Shown here: positions 47,811 to 59,597 of the stretch, in pieces
Position numbering within the stretch: the first letter of the stretch is position 1
How the letters are laid out: each line of letters begins with the position of its first letter
NCBI GenBank assembly: GCA_027625915.1
Contig: JANTQA010000015.1
Span: 2,418,001-2,482,000, forward strand
Length of the DNA: 64,000 bases
Source of the DNA: Anaeramoeba flamelloides
Lineage: Eukaryota; Metamonada; Anaeramoebidae
Direction of reading: 5' to 3'
The notes under the pieces: generated by a model
Databases searched by the model: none
What the model saw: the letters and a program-made list of their open reading frames with translations, nothing else
What the model was told of the DNA's origin: nothing
Position numbers and translations under genes: made by a program

Positions 47811-48780
47811 TTGTGGTTTGTTTGATAACTTTTTTTCAAAAAATTTGGTTGTATTTCCAGAATTGTTTTTTTTTATTATAATTTAATAGAATAAAAAGAT
47901 TGAAAAAGGTAAAAAAATGATTGTTTTTTGTTGGAAAAATTACTTTAATCTTCTTTCAAAAATTTATTTCATTTGGAATCCAAGGGTGAGGTTTTTTGGT
48001 TTCTAATTAATTGGTTTCGACTTTTGTTCAAGTTTATGTATTTTGAATAAATGATACGGACATGATTTTTAGATTTCATATTCTCAGTAATTTTCAATGA
48101 TCAATTCACTTTTAAGAGAGTAGCCACACCATAACAACTACTGAAATTGAAATATTTGATATTTTATTTAATATTATATCGGTGATCTAAAGTACTTATT
48201 TTTCCTAATATTAAAAAAAAAAAAATTCTAAAACAAATTTTTACTAATATCAACAATTAAAAATTCTGAGAAAAAAATAATAAATAAAATTAAATTTGGA
48301 GAAATTTTCTAAAATTTTCTGATGGAGACTATATTTTTTAGAGATAAGATATAACACTAAATGTTATGTTTTCAGATTTTATTAATATAATATTTTGTAA
48401 TCACTTGAATACAATTTCAAGTATTATCCAAATCTAAATATTCTAGAGATCGTAAAAAAAAAATTAAAATAATAATTAGTTTTTTTCAAAATTCAATAAT
48501 TCGAAAACAGAATTTTGGGTTTCATTGATATTTCTTATATAAATTTTTGTTTAATAGTCCCATGTCTTTAAAAACTAAATTCTTTATATTTGATAATATA
48601 ATTTTAATATTATTATATAGATTTTTTGTTAATTTATTATTTATTTTTTTTAAGATTACAATTTGTTGCAAAATAAATAGTCCAAAATTTTCATTCAACT
48701 TTTTGAGAAAAGATTTTAAAAATGTAAAATTACAAATTTTTAATTTGATAAACCAGTTTTCATTATTAATTTTCTCTATA

Positions 48781-48978
48781 CAGTCAGTTTCACATTTAAG
48801 GCACAAACTTTCAACGAAATTTAAGGCACAAAAAAATCTCAAATTAAAGTACAATTTTTTGGAATTTTAATTTTAACAAATTATTTTAATAGAATTTGAA
48901 ATCATGTGCCTTAATTTGTGATTTTTTTTGTGCCTTAAATTTCGTAGAAAGTTTGTGTCTTAAAAATGAAACTGACTG
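48781..48978. mobile_element. MITE family A, copy 4
   Basis: TA-flanked, 198 bp. It starts CAGTCAGTTTCACATTTAAG and ends AAAATGAAACTGACTG. Mirrored arms ACAAACTTTCAACGAAATTT and AAATTTCGTAGAAAGTTTGT make it a near-perfect hairpin. Confidence 0.92.
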
Positions 48979-51199
48979 TATAGAATTGAGACTTTTAATG
49001 ATTTCTTTTAATTCTGTGAGATATGATTTTGGAAAGCTGAATGAAAATGTTGATCTTTTTATTTTCCAAATAATAGTAGTGGACATTTTTGAGTAATTTA
49101 TTTGTAATTCATAAAATAGCAAACCACTTTTTGTTGTTATCTTAAAAAATCACGTAACATATTTACTAAATAATTCTTTTGATTTTTCATAAATAAAAAT
49201 ATCTCATTTTTAAAAACTTTTAAACTATTTCTAAATTTATTATATACTTTTTTTAAAATATTTATTCAACTTCAACAATTCAATTTGTTACAAAAAATAT
49301 CTAAATAATAAAATCAAAAAATATCTTTTCTTATTACCTTTTCTATCTTTAAAATTCATTCTTTTGTGAATTTTGAAAAATCCTTAAATTCATAATAATT
49401 ATTCTTTTCTACATATAAATGATTAATTTTTCATTTTTATTTCAATTCTGAATCAATATTTAAAAAAAGTATAATTAATCTGAATTTGTGAGATTGTATG
49501 AGATAAGATTTAAATTACAAACCTTGATATTGGAATTCATACCAGTATCAAAAATTAATTCCAATTAAATACTTTAGAACTTTTGAAATTATTTTAACAT
49601 ATATCTTGAATTAGAAAAATAATACTTAATTACACAAAGAAACTCCCAAAAAAAAACAATTAATTTTGAAAAATAAATTAAAAAAAAACTAATTAGACTA
49701 GTGACCATATCACAAGATATTTTTCTTTTGGTATTGGCTTGTTGGTGGGTTGATTGAGCATTTACAGTGACAATACTTTTATATTTTGATGAATAATCAT
49801 TGAATCTCAACTTATTATTAATCTTAGATTTAGTTAACAATACAAATACCCAAGATAATATTTATCATTAAAAAAATTATATATTTTTAATTATCTTCTA
49901 GAAAAATATCATCATTTCCTATTATTTAAAAAAAAACAATAGTTTAATTTCAAAATATTTCACAAATAGGTTTAACATGTAATGATAGATCTTAAGATAA
50001 TTTATCATCACACTTTTTTTTTCTATGTTAATCAAGCTATCATATTGTTCTTTTTAAATTTTATAGAAAGTTCAATTAATATAAGAGTCTGGTACCAGAA
50101 GTGAACACTTTAACAGCTTGATAACTTTCAATTGGATCTGAAAACTCTATTGTTTGAATATTTTTGGGTTTATTTTGATTTTTACTATTTAAATTATTTA
50201 TTTTGAACACAATTTATTAAATTTTGATCTAACATAAAATAAAAGGTCACAATTGAATGTTGAGATAAGAGTAAAATTTAAATTATTTAAAATTCTCCAA
50301 AAATAGACCAAAAAAACCAACTTGTACATTTTTTGTAGCTTTAAATTTAACTTCTGAAAAATACATGTATAAATTGTTTTTCAACAAGTACTTTGAGTCC
50401 TAAAAAGCAACGAAATACAAAAAACTAAAAATTATTTTTTTCTCATCCTCTTCGAAAAATATTAAAAAAGTGAAATTTTTTTTTTTACCGTGGCTACTCC
50501 CTTAAAATTATTTGTTCATAGAACAATCTTGCTGTATCGAATGTCACCTCTTCTTTTTTCTTCTTCTTGCTTCAAGAAAACAGATAATTCACTAAACGAT
50601 TGTTTCACGTATGTAAAGTTATATCAATTTTTTTATTCTAAATTTATTTATATTTTAAGAATGTGTTCAATTATGAACTAAGCGTTTTTTTAAAAGTTTT
50701 TTTATAATTTTTTCAGAATTTTGATCATTATGAAGTTTTTTCGTTAAGAATTCTCAAAAAAAAAATAGCTATATTTGCCATGAAAAACTTGAAACGAATC
50801 CACCTTCATTAGATTTCATATTTAATACAAGTTATTAAATAAACAAAAATATATTTACTTATTGTTAATTGTCAGTTTCTTTAATTATTTAAGATGTAAA
50901 ATTTCTCGAAATATGAAAAATTGCTTTTAATTCTTGAGTTTATCACTTCACAATAGGTAATTTTTATAACTTATTATTATTTGTATTATAAAGGGCAAAA
51001 TTATTTTCACTTCCTTATTTATATTTCACTGCTTTTTTTGCTTATTTTTACAAACGGAAACTTCTAAGAAATTGATTGTAATTTGTTTTTGTTCCATAAT
51101 CTATTTGGTTCTTTTTTATTCTGGCATTATTATAAAGATTGTTAAGACTAGAAATATTTAAATGAAAAGTATTTCATAATATAAAACAACTTAAGAATA
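48979..51199. other. AT-rich stretch, possible short coding exons only
   Basis: Mostly nothing. Two minus-strand segments look mildly coding: one beginning at the ATG at 51097 (MEQKQITINFLEVSV) and one near 50.59-50.51 kb after a GTTTAG acceptor (ELSVFLKQEEEKRRGDIRYS). Phases do not join directly, so no gene is called. Confidence 0.3.
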
Positions 51200-52180
51200 G
51201 TAGTGAAAAAAATGAAAGACATCAAAAAAATACCAAATTGGATTTTTAATTGTGAAAATTAGTAAATTGATCTGTACAGTGATCAAAATAATGCGTGCAC
51301 AACGACTATAATCCGTGTTTCAAAATATTATCCGTGCTTTTTTTTATTCTTATACCAAGGCAATGTCCAATCTACTACTAAATAGTATACCTAAGTACAA
51401 ATCAATTTTGAAAGTAAAGGTCTGGTTATAATCAGTAAAATTTAAATTATTCATTCAAATAGTTGAAAATTTTCCATAATATTCTCAATTTTTTTGATTT
51501 TTTTTGTTTTTTTTTTGATTAAAATTTTACAAAAAATTTACATTATTTTTTGAGATAAATTTTCCAATTTGATCCTTCATTTTTAGAATTTCTTTTTAAA
51601 TAATAGAACTTTAAGAAACCAGGAATATAATTTTTTTAGGGTTTATTATTGGTTTCTTTGATTGGTTAATGTATAGGTCAACTATAACAAAAAAACACGC
51701 TTTTTATTTTGAAACACGCATTAAATTTTTTTGCTCGCTTTATTTTGACTACAGTATTTTCTTTTATTAAAATCAAATCCTTTTTATTCAGAATCAAACT
51801 TTGAAAATTATAACTCAGTAAATTATTAGAATGATGATTAATGAAATTGTACTTGTTCAAAACACCATTCAATCAATTAAAAAACAAGAATAAAAATTAT
51901 CATTTTCCAAACTCTTACAAACCTTTATAAAACTCGATTTTTTTTCTCAAAAAATTTGATCTACTTATGGTTTATCAAACAATTACTTGAAGAAGTATTA
52001 TCTAGACACCTTACTTTATTAAACTTTAGGAAGGTTTATTAAAAGAGTTCATAAAAAATTTGGTTATATATAAAAAGGATTTGATTGAAAATATTTGCAA
52101 TTACATATCAATTTTCCTATTTGTTCACAATTAAAAACCTTGTCACCGAATTATTTTTATGTTCAGTATTTTTTCAATTC
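51200..52180. mobile_element. MITE family C, copy 2, interrupted by a family B MITE
   Basis: The left arm GTAGTGAAAAAAATGAAAGA then TTTTTAATTGTGAAAATTAG mirrors the right end (TTCACAATTAAAAACC ... CAGTATTTTTTCAATTC). Without the insert at 51277-51754 it is about 500 bp and aligns along its length to 32305-32794. Confidence 0.8.
51277..51754. mobile_element. MITE family B, copy 2 (478 bp), nested
   Basis: TA-flanked inside a family C MITE. The left end CAGTGATCAAAATAATGCGT pairs imperfectly with the right end CGCTTTATTTTGACTACAG. Its length equals the copy at 28750-29227. Confidence 0.85.
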
Positions 52181-52763
52181 TATATTTTCTATTTTTTCCA
52201 ATTTAGATTTTAAAAACCTTTACTGGTATTTCAATTATATATGGAAAAGAATATTCACTTCCGTTTCCAGATTTTTTTTTTTCATAATAGAGTCTTTCAA
52301 AGAAGTCGAATTGAAATTTATGGTTTTGTTTGAAAAAGGAAATTGAAAAAGGAAATTGAAAAATGAATTGTAAATTTTTTCCCCATTTATAATTCAAATA
52401 AAAGTTTTTGAAAATTCGATAAAATTTGTTTACTTTAAACATCTAATTTTATGTTAAAGTTAATGAAAGTAACTTTATGTACATTTCCTGAATCAAAAAT
52501 TAAGGAAAAAACTAACGATTGAAACCAATTCGGTAAATAATTTCTTTTAAAAACTCGTCTTGGATAATTTTGAAATTTTGTCTCTGTAAGAAAACTTAAA
52601 AAAATAAATGATTCTTATCAAAGTATTACTCAAACTCTATCTGCTGAAGCAGAAGTCCACCCAACAATTAACTGAATTTAAGGGAACATTTAGAAATGAT
52701 CAAACAAAACCACGGTTATTTCATTTTTTCTTCTTTAATTTGTTTTTTTTTTATTCAACCTTT

Positions 52764-53904
52764 ATGAAATCCTTTATAGAAGGCAATTTATTCAAATTTA
52801 TCCTTGCTTCCGTCACAGGAGCAACCACTTTTGCAATGGTAATTTGTGGGATAGTGGGATGGATTAAATCCTATAGTCCATTCTTATGGGCAGAATTTAT
52901 ACTCTGTTTGTATATTATGTAACTTGCCCCTTCATTTTTTCATTTCTTTCCGAGGTTGACTAAACCCGATTGAGAATCAAACGAGAAGATCTTTCCAAAC
53001 TAACTTTTTTCTCTTTTCAAAAAAATAATCAAATTAAAAAATTAATTTTTTGTTGACTCGTTGATACGATCCTAGTATCTTTGGTCTTGTTGCAACCCTA
53101 AACGAATTTCTCGACAACAAGTTTCTCCTTAAAAGATATGGTTTCTTTAGAACACACAGCGGAAGGGGTCTTTTTGTTATGTTTATTGCTAGTTTAGGTA
53201 CTAAAAAACTTTTTTCCGATAACTCTTTTTCTTTAATCTTTTTTTTTCAAGTCTTTTTTCCAAGAATTGTCTTTAAATTAACTTTTTTTCTTTTTGTAAC
53301 TTCTAACAAAACAGGTCTTGCTCCAGGACAAAATCACAAATATTTATTAGCAGTGTTTGAATTTTTTTTTTTTCTTTTTATATATGTGCTAATTTCTTAT
53401 TGTAAAGGCTTCTTTGTACTTTAAACAGTTAAACACCAAACCCTAACTTAACGTGTCCAACTAAAATCAATTTCTTGTCCCAAACAATTTTTTTTAAATT
53501 ATTTTAATTTTTTTTCTTCTTTTTTTCTACTTTTTCATTTTATTATGGCTTTTTGTGGATACTCTTCCAAAATTCAAAAAAACCAATTACAATATCCACA
53601 AATTATCCAAAACTCAAAAAATTTCAACAGTGGAATCATTTGTGGCATCGTTGGCCTGGTACAATTACTCTTAGGACTTACCGTCCTTGGAAACGATGTT
53701 AAAGGTAGTGAAAATACTAGCCAATATAAGCCAGTTAAAAATTACAGTAATTACGAAAAAAATGAAACAAATCAAACCTCAAATTTCCAAGAAAAAGAGA
53801 GTTCCGAAAGTTCCGAAAGTTCTGATAGTTCCTCAAGCGGATCAAATAAAAGTGAAGCAAAAGAAGGTCCTGTTGAAAATACTAATTTAGATGAAAAGAA
53901 TTAA
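52764..53904 (+). CDS. COPI-associated membrane protein family (4 exons)
   Basis: Exons 52764-52918, 53076-53197, 53315-53354 and 53631-53904 join in frame to 196 residues. Donors are GTAACT, GTACTA and GTTTGA, and acceptors are CCTAG, AACAG and CAACAG. It has four hydrophobic segments: FILASVTGATTFAMVICGIV; the one ending in the exon 1/2 join (AEFILCLYIIIFGLVATLNE); one after the loop; and GIICGIVGLVQLLLGLTVLG. The loop NEFLDNKFLLKRYGFFRTHS-GRGLFVMF is the family signature (E-x(n)-yf.FL-x(n)-GRGlf). Members of the COPI-associated family are small Golgi/COPI-vesicle four-helix membrane proteins. The C-terminal about 70 residues are hydrophilic with a Ser/Glu repeat (SSESSESSDSSSSG). The ATG at 52764 is preferred; an in-frame one at 52608 would add a poly-Phe leader. 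Confidence 0.72.
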
Positions 53905-54859
53905 AATTGCTCACCGATAAATTGAATACAGAATCTTTTTCAATGAAGCACTATGGTGTTTTTATTTGAATCTATTCAAAGCTTTGAGAATAATTAAAAT
54001 CTACTCACCCAAAAGTATTCATAAAGTTTGAATAACTTTAGAATTTTTTTTTTATTTTAATAATTTTTATTTCTCAATATACTTTGTTACTGATCTTCAA
54101 CTTTAAATAAAGATAAAGAATATAGTTTTAATATAAAGTATATTTTTTTTAATTTCTTTTTATTTTTGCTTTTTTTCAACTCTTTTTCACTCTTAAGTGT
54201 GTCCATTTTCACATCATTTACTATATTTTATTAAAATAAATTTTAAATTTTTTGTTATTTTAAAAATAATTCTTTTATAATTCACTATTAAAATTATTTT
54301 TCCAAAGATATAAAATTAATTTTTATAAAAATATAGTAATTCTTGTATTTTAGCTTGTGTTTATAGTCTAATTTTTACTTTGATATAAAAATTATAATGA
54401 TCTTATTCTTTCAAAAAAACACGAGAAAAATATTATAGGAAACAAATTTAAAGAATGAAACTTGTTCTTCTTGGAGAATATGAAATGAACATCTTCTCGA
54501 TCAGATATTTTACAGTACTTAAAATATAACAAAGAAATAAAAAGTTAAGATGAAGAAAATTTAAAAAATCATCTTTTTTTTCTACTATTTTATCTATTTG
54601 TATCTTTCCGGGTTTTTCTATACTTTTATTAATGTTTTGATTCTTATCTTGATTTTGTTTTGAAGGAAAAAAGATATACCCTTATACATATATCTGCTGA
54701 TAAAATGGGATGAATGCCCTGTGCTGTGACTGAGTAGTATAATATATAATATATTTGTTTTGAATTCTTAAAAAAAATATTTTAAAATTTGGAATTTGGC
54801 TTATTTCTTTTGATTTTTTGATAAACTAATTTTTTTGTAAATTTTTTTTATTGCTAGAT

Positions 54860-55200
54860 CGATATGTCAATTAGTAAAAAACCGTTTATTCTAAGGTTAA
54901 TGAAATAGTGAAAATCATTAGAGAGAAATAATATTGGTTTCTATTGGGATTTTATTTGATCTTCAATAGAAGATCAAAATGAACCTTGTTGATTTTCTCA
55001 AGAGGTTCCGAAGAATTTGAGGTTTTTCAAATTTAAAGAAAATCTGTTTTTTCATGTTTTAGAATTACTTTATATATATTTCAACTATTATTCAATGTTT
55101 ATTATTCTATTTATTTCTTTTTGCTCTTCAAAGGGCAATTATTAAAAAAAATTGATATTTGGAAAAAATTGTTTGGGTACTTTGACTGGAGAAAAGTTGT
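54860..55200 (+). repeat. Dispersed repeat R2, copy 2
   Basis: TTGGTTTCTATTGGGATTTT, GATCTTCAATAGAAGATCAA and TTATTATTCTATTTATTTCT match 40.92-41.11 kb in order and orientation. The right end runs on through AAATTGATATTTGG and TACTTTGACTGGAG. Confidence 0.6.
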
Positions 55201-55499
55201 GATATACATGTATATGTAATGAGAATAAAATAAAAACAGAATCATGTATTTTATAGAAAAAAATATTTCAGCTTTTAAATAGATGAAAATTTTGATCATT
55301 TTTAAATGAAGTTGTTCATTATAAAAAGAAAATTGAATGGTTACAAATAGAGTATTAATTCAAATTAACAAATAAATAAATCATAATAATATCTTTGATA
55401 TTATTGAATAATATGGAATCATTATTATCTTGTTGTTTTTTAATGATAAAAATAATTATGTTTCTTTATTAAATTTTAATTTAGAAAATTTAAAAATTA

Positions 55500-55940
55500 G
55501 AGAAGTTTAGAAAAGTTCCGCTAAAGGTCGTAGTGTGCTATCAAGAGTCTATTTTTTCTATAATTTATTATAATACAGAAAAATCAAAGAGTTTGCCCAA
55601 TTCTTATAGATTATGAAAAAGTTAAAGGTGGTGGTCTAAGGGTGTCGTCAGGTTTCTAGGGTTTCTTGGGTTTTTCTGTTTTATCTTTAAAGTTTTCAAT
55701 GTTTTTTTGAGGTTTTCTATTTTATTTTTGAAGTGTTCTAGGTTTTTTTTTGGGTTTTCTATTTATGTGGAAAATCAATAGATTTTCGTTATGTTTATTT
55801 CCAAAGTAAAAAATACCTAGAACACATCACAAATAAAATAGAACACCTAAAAAACCCTAGAACACTTCACAAATAAAATAGAAAAACTCAAAAAAACCTA
55901 ACGAAGCTCTTTTGATTTTTCAAATAAATAGAAAACCCAA
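55500..55940. repeat. Cluster of short repeated modules, related to 42.8-43.3 kb
   Basis: Tandem-like copies of AAAACCCTAGAACACTTCAC and AAATAAAATAGAAAAAC alternate with the complementary GGTTTTCTATTTTATTT words, so parts can fold back. The vocabulary matches the cluster in the importin alpha intron. Confidence 0.55.
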
Positions 55941-56102
55941 CAAACCCCGATGGTTGTAAGAGAAAATTAATATCCAAAATTCAAAATAAAAATACTATTT
56001 TTTTCTATAAGACAAAACAAGTAAAAATATTATTAAACATAAAATGAAAAAATAAAAATAAAAATACAAAAGAAGAATATATAATTTAATTTACCCATTA
56101 CT

Positions 56103-57311
56103 CTATATTTTTAACAAATGTGTTGAAGAATAAGAATCTATTATATTCATAAATATAACTAATTAGAAAAAAATAAAAAATATTAACTTTTTATTTTCCA
56201 CACTATCTTTTGCTAAGTAAAAAAAAAAAAGGATAAAGAAAAAGAAAAAAATTTTTAACCCAAAAAAAAAAAAAAAACTAGTTATTACATACTTGTCAGT
56301 TTGAAATAAAAAATCACAATTTGAAATGGCATTTTATCTTCATTTCGAAGATATTTGCAAAACTCACAAGGAGCAGTAACCCTGAAAACAATTTTATGAA
56401 TATTAAATTTTGAAATTGATTGATTTTAAAAGAAGAATTGTTAGCATTCCCAATTTTCCATAATGGGTAAAAAAAAAAACAAAAAAGGTAGTTCAAATTT
56501 ATAAATATGAAAAAATTAGATGGCAAGTTTATATCAGATTAAAAGCCAAAACTTTCAATTTGATAATTATTAGATATAATAATTTTTCTTTTTAGCAGTA
56601 CTGAATAACTTTTGATAGTTATATTTTTCTGTGAAAACGTGTTTAGGAATTTAAAATTTTCATTTAATTGATTTTAAAAGAAGAATTCTTAGCCTCCTAT
56701 TTTTCCTGTTGGAAAAAATAATTTTATACTTTGAAAGCGAAAAAATTAAAATACATTTGACTAAAAAATCAAAGTTTTTGATTATTCAATCCTTGTCAAT
56801 TAATCCAAGTTTTTAGCTGCTACTAAATGTGTGTTAAATTAAATTTTATTACTCTGTCTCTCAATTACTTTAGAAAGCTGTATAGCTGGGGAATATCTAA
56901 AAAGTGTTTTTTTTTTTTCAAGAATAAGAGTTTGTTTTTGAACTTTTATTTTGGGTTAGTCTGCTTTTTTTTTATTTATTATTAATAACTTTTTGTTTTC
57001 ACTTTTTTAAAATCCTCCAAATTAAAATCAAAATTAAACAATTTTTTAAAGGATAAAAACTTTATTTTTTCAAAAAAAAAATATGGTTTTGTTTTATTAA
57101 TGGATTCATCGATAAATTAAAAAATATTTTTGGGAATTTGTATACTAAATAATTTTTTTTTTTGTTTTTTTTTGAGAAAAAAGAAAAAAGATTAAATTTT
57201 TATATATTTTTCAAGTTGATTATTAATAAAAGAAGCACAATATTGTAAATTAAAAAATTGTTTCCCCAGATATGACGTTGGTGGGTTTGCATGAGTGATT
57301 GGAAATGTCAT
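56103..57311 (-). CDS. Possible small four-exon gene of unknown function
   Basis: Candidate exons are 57311-57239, 56896-56869 (28-nt micro-exon), 56381-56293 and 56137-56103. They join in phase to 74 residues with a terminal TAG. Donors are GTGCTT, GTAATT and GTATGT; acceptors are TTTAG, TTCAG and AATAG. The first exon reads MTFPITHANPPTSYLGK; the third reads VTAPCEFCKYLRNEDKMPFQ then IVIFYFKLT. G+C and residue mix are above local noise. The stretch after CEFC faintly resembles the helix pattern of an importin-alpha ARM, but no family can be named. The micro-exon and the GTGCTT donor make the model weak. Confidence 0.28.
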
Positions 57312-57617
57312 TTTAATAAAAATATCTGCATGTTATTATAGTTGTTAAGTTTTATACATGTTTGTAAAATAATTTATAATAATAGCGTCGATTTGTAAAT
57401 TCAAATAAACTTGTTCTTTTGTCAAAATGAATGCAATTTTAGAAAATGCATTTTTTTATTAAAAATGCCGAGTTTTCTTTGTCAAACCACTGTATCCATA
57501 TTAAATTAAAGTTGGCAATGTCTATTATATATTTGTTGGCTTATGTATATTTGTGTCGGGTGTGGGTGTGTATGTATGTGTATGTGTGTGTAGCTTCAGA
57601 TAATTCATTGAAAAGGG

Positions 57618-59597
57618 TTAAAAAACGCCAGTTTTTGTTAACCAATCAACATTAATTTGGACTTGTACTTCATTATCTTTACTCGCCAAGGTACGTTTTT
57701 TATGAGGATGATTAAAATTATTTTTTTTAGATAATTGAACTAATTTATTATTTTCAAATATTTGTTTAAAAGGAGAAAATTGGCAAATATTTTCGGTAGT
57801 AAATTTGATTCTCGAAATGTAATCCTTCGAAATAACAGACCAATAATTACCATTATTTAAAGAATATTTGGTGATCAGCTTTTTAACTAATTTTAATTTT
57901 TTGCCCCTGTTGTTACAGTATAAATTCAAAGGGTTTCCATCGTATTTTAAATTTACCGATTGGTGGTATTGTTCGACGATTCCGTGGGGTTTAATTAAAT
58001 CTTTGGCTATTAATAGGCAGGTCAAAATAAATTTCGATTTGCCGAGAAAAAACAAATGTTTGCTAAAGAATTTTTGTTGTTCTTCGACGGGGAAAAAGGA
58101 AGACAGTCGATCAATAAACCTTTTATCAAACCAATACATTAATACGTCTTGAGTGAAAATTTCATTATATATTTGTTCCAATTGCAGTTTAATCCCAGTC
58201 GATTCTGGTTCCTTATTTTGTTTTCCATCGCTTAATTGCCCATCTTGTAAACTGCCTTTATTGTTGCCATTTTTTTTATGGGTGTTTCTCTTCGTATTTG
58301 TGTTAGTATTTGAATTTGTATTCTTATTAATTGTAATTACATCTTTTAAAATTCTTCGGAATTTAATTGTAATTTCAGGTGTGGTCTCGGTGGAATAATG
58401 TAAACTCAAAACACTGATTAAAACTTCTAAAATAAATTCAGTGAAAGTTCTTCTTGAATTTGATAACAAATACTTTAATTGGGATTGAAAATCGTCAATT
58501 TCTAATTTATTTGCCGTGAAAACGTTTCCTATGTTTTTTGCTAATTCTTTGGTGTAAGGTGTTAATACTTTTTGAGGCGCGCCACCTGAAATTACCCACA
58601 ATTGGCCGGTTAATAACTTGAATACTTCCTTCCCAGATTCGATGATATATGAATCAGTTCTTTTTAATTTGTTACTTTTTGTGTTTCTGAGCCTTCTTTT
58701 TCTAGGGTTGGGTTTTTTATTATTATTAATAATATTAGAAATTTCATCACCGGCGATCCTGTAATTATTGTTATTTTTGCGTTTATTGTTGTTTTTGCTT
58801 TTATTGTTGTTTTTGGTTTTGTTACTGCTTTTGGTTTTATTGTTGTTGTTGCTTTTAATTTTGTTGTTGTTGTTGATTTGGTTGTTGTTTTTGATTTTGT
58901 TCTTGTTGTTGATTTTGTTCTTGTTATTTATTTTGTTCTTGTTTTTGATTTTGCTATTGCTATTTGTATCAAAAAGGGTTTGCGATGGTAGTGTCGAGGA
59001 ATTAGTTGAAGAAATCGAATTAGAATTGGAATTTTGTTCAATATTAATTTTGATTAAATCTTGATCAAAATTTGTGAGATCATAATCATCGCTATTCTTT
59101 ATTATATTGCCACAGTTACTTTCGTTTGCTCCATTTGTTTCTTGTAATAAAGGTACTTTGTTTGGTAATTGCGTAGGGAGGACATTAAGGTCTAATTCAT
59201 TCGATTCTAAATTTAAATTTATGTCAGGGAAATCTGGAAGTTGGAAACTGTTTTCAATGATGTCTTCTCCATTGTAGCCATCGCTTAAAGTTGACAAGGA
59301 TGTTTCCAGATCAAAAGGAATCTTTTCTTCATTTGAAAAGGAAATATCTTTTAGCAAATCCTCATTGGTTAGACAATCAAAATCATTTGGGTTAAAATCA
59401 TAACCATTGCAATTTTCATTATTATTGACACTGTCATTTCCATTGTCAACAGTGTTAACGTTATCGCGAATATGGTGCTCTGATTCATAGCAAATAGTAT
59501 TTGAATTTTTATTGAGATTCGAATCAATAAAAACTTGTTCAAGATCTTCAAAAAATCCATTGGATTGTTGTGTGTCGTATTCAAAAGAAAAATCCAT
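57618..59597 (-). CDS. Large nuclear-type protein with acidic head and Asn/Lys tract, unknown function
   Basis: Single exon, 659 residues, ATG at 59597 (MDFSFEYDTQQSNGFFEDLE). Residues 1-210 are acidic and Asn-rich with hydrophobic clusters, like an activation region. About 210-290 is an Asn/Lys tract of near-tandem INNKNK-type units. About 290-330 is strongly basic (PNPRKRRLRNTKSNKLKR). About 325-430 is a conserved-looking helical block (ESGKEVFKLLTGQLWVISGG, then FTANKLEIDDFQSQLKYLLS). A second low-complexity linker (NTNTKRNTHKKNG) follows. The C-terminal about 200 residues are again well mixed (QDVLMYWFDKRFIDRLSSFF; FFLGKSKFILTCLLIAKDLI). The layout fits a transcription or chromatin regulator, but no known domain was recognised. 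A long leader lies upstream, as for the gene at 11.4 kb. Confidence 0.85.
   Translation of the reverse strand: MDFSFEYDTQQSNGFFEDLEQVFIDSNLNKNSNTICYESEHHIRDNVNTVDNGNDSVNNNENCNGYDFNPNDFDCLTNEDLLKDISFSNEEKIPFDLETSLSTLSDGYNGEDIIENSFQLPDFPDINLNLESNELDLNVLPTQLPNKVPLLQETNGANESNCGNIIKNSDDYDLTNFDQDLIKINIEQNSNSNSISSTNSSTLPSQTLFDTNSNSKIKNKNKINNKNKINNKNKIKNNNQINNNNKIKSNNNNKTKSSNKTKNNNKSKNNNKRKNNNNYRIAGDEISNIINNNKKPNPRKRRLRNTKSNKLKRTDSYIIESGKEVFKLLTGQLWVISGGAPQKVLTPYTKELAKNIGNVFTANKLEIDDFQSQLKYLLSNSRRTFTEFILEVLISVLSLHYSTETTPEITIKFRRILKDVITINKNTNSNTNTNTKRNTHKKNGNNKGSLQDGQLSDGKQNKEPESTGIKLQLEQIYNEIFTQDVLMYWFDKRFIDRLSSFFPVEEQQKFFSKHLFFLGKSKFILTCLLIAKDLIKPHGIVEQYHQSVNLKYDGNPLNLYCNNRGKKLKLVKKLITKYSLNNGNYWSVISKDYISRIKFTTENICQFSPFKQIFENNKLVQLSKKNNFNHPHKKRTLASKDNEVQVQINVDWLTKTGVF

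Larger units (their letters stand above)
53905..56102. other. AT-rich intergenic stretch with dispersed repeats
   Basis: No gene was seen. It holds R2 copy 2 (54.86-55.20 kb) and a cluster of the TTTTCTGTTTTAT / AAATAGAAAACC modules at 55.50-55.94 kb, where CCCTAGAACACTTCACAAAT occurs in near-tandem copies. Confidence 0.5.

Noticed and set aside
48522-49122. Open frames of 78-110 codons on both strands sharing a FVESLCLK-like peptide
   Set aside because: The shared peptide is simply the translated arm of the family A MITE at 48781-48978; the same peptide appears again at 63.1 kb.
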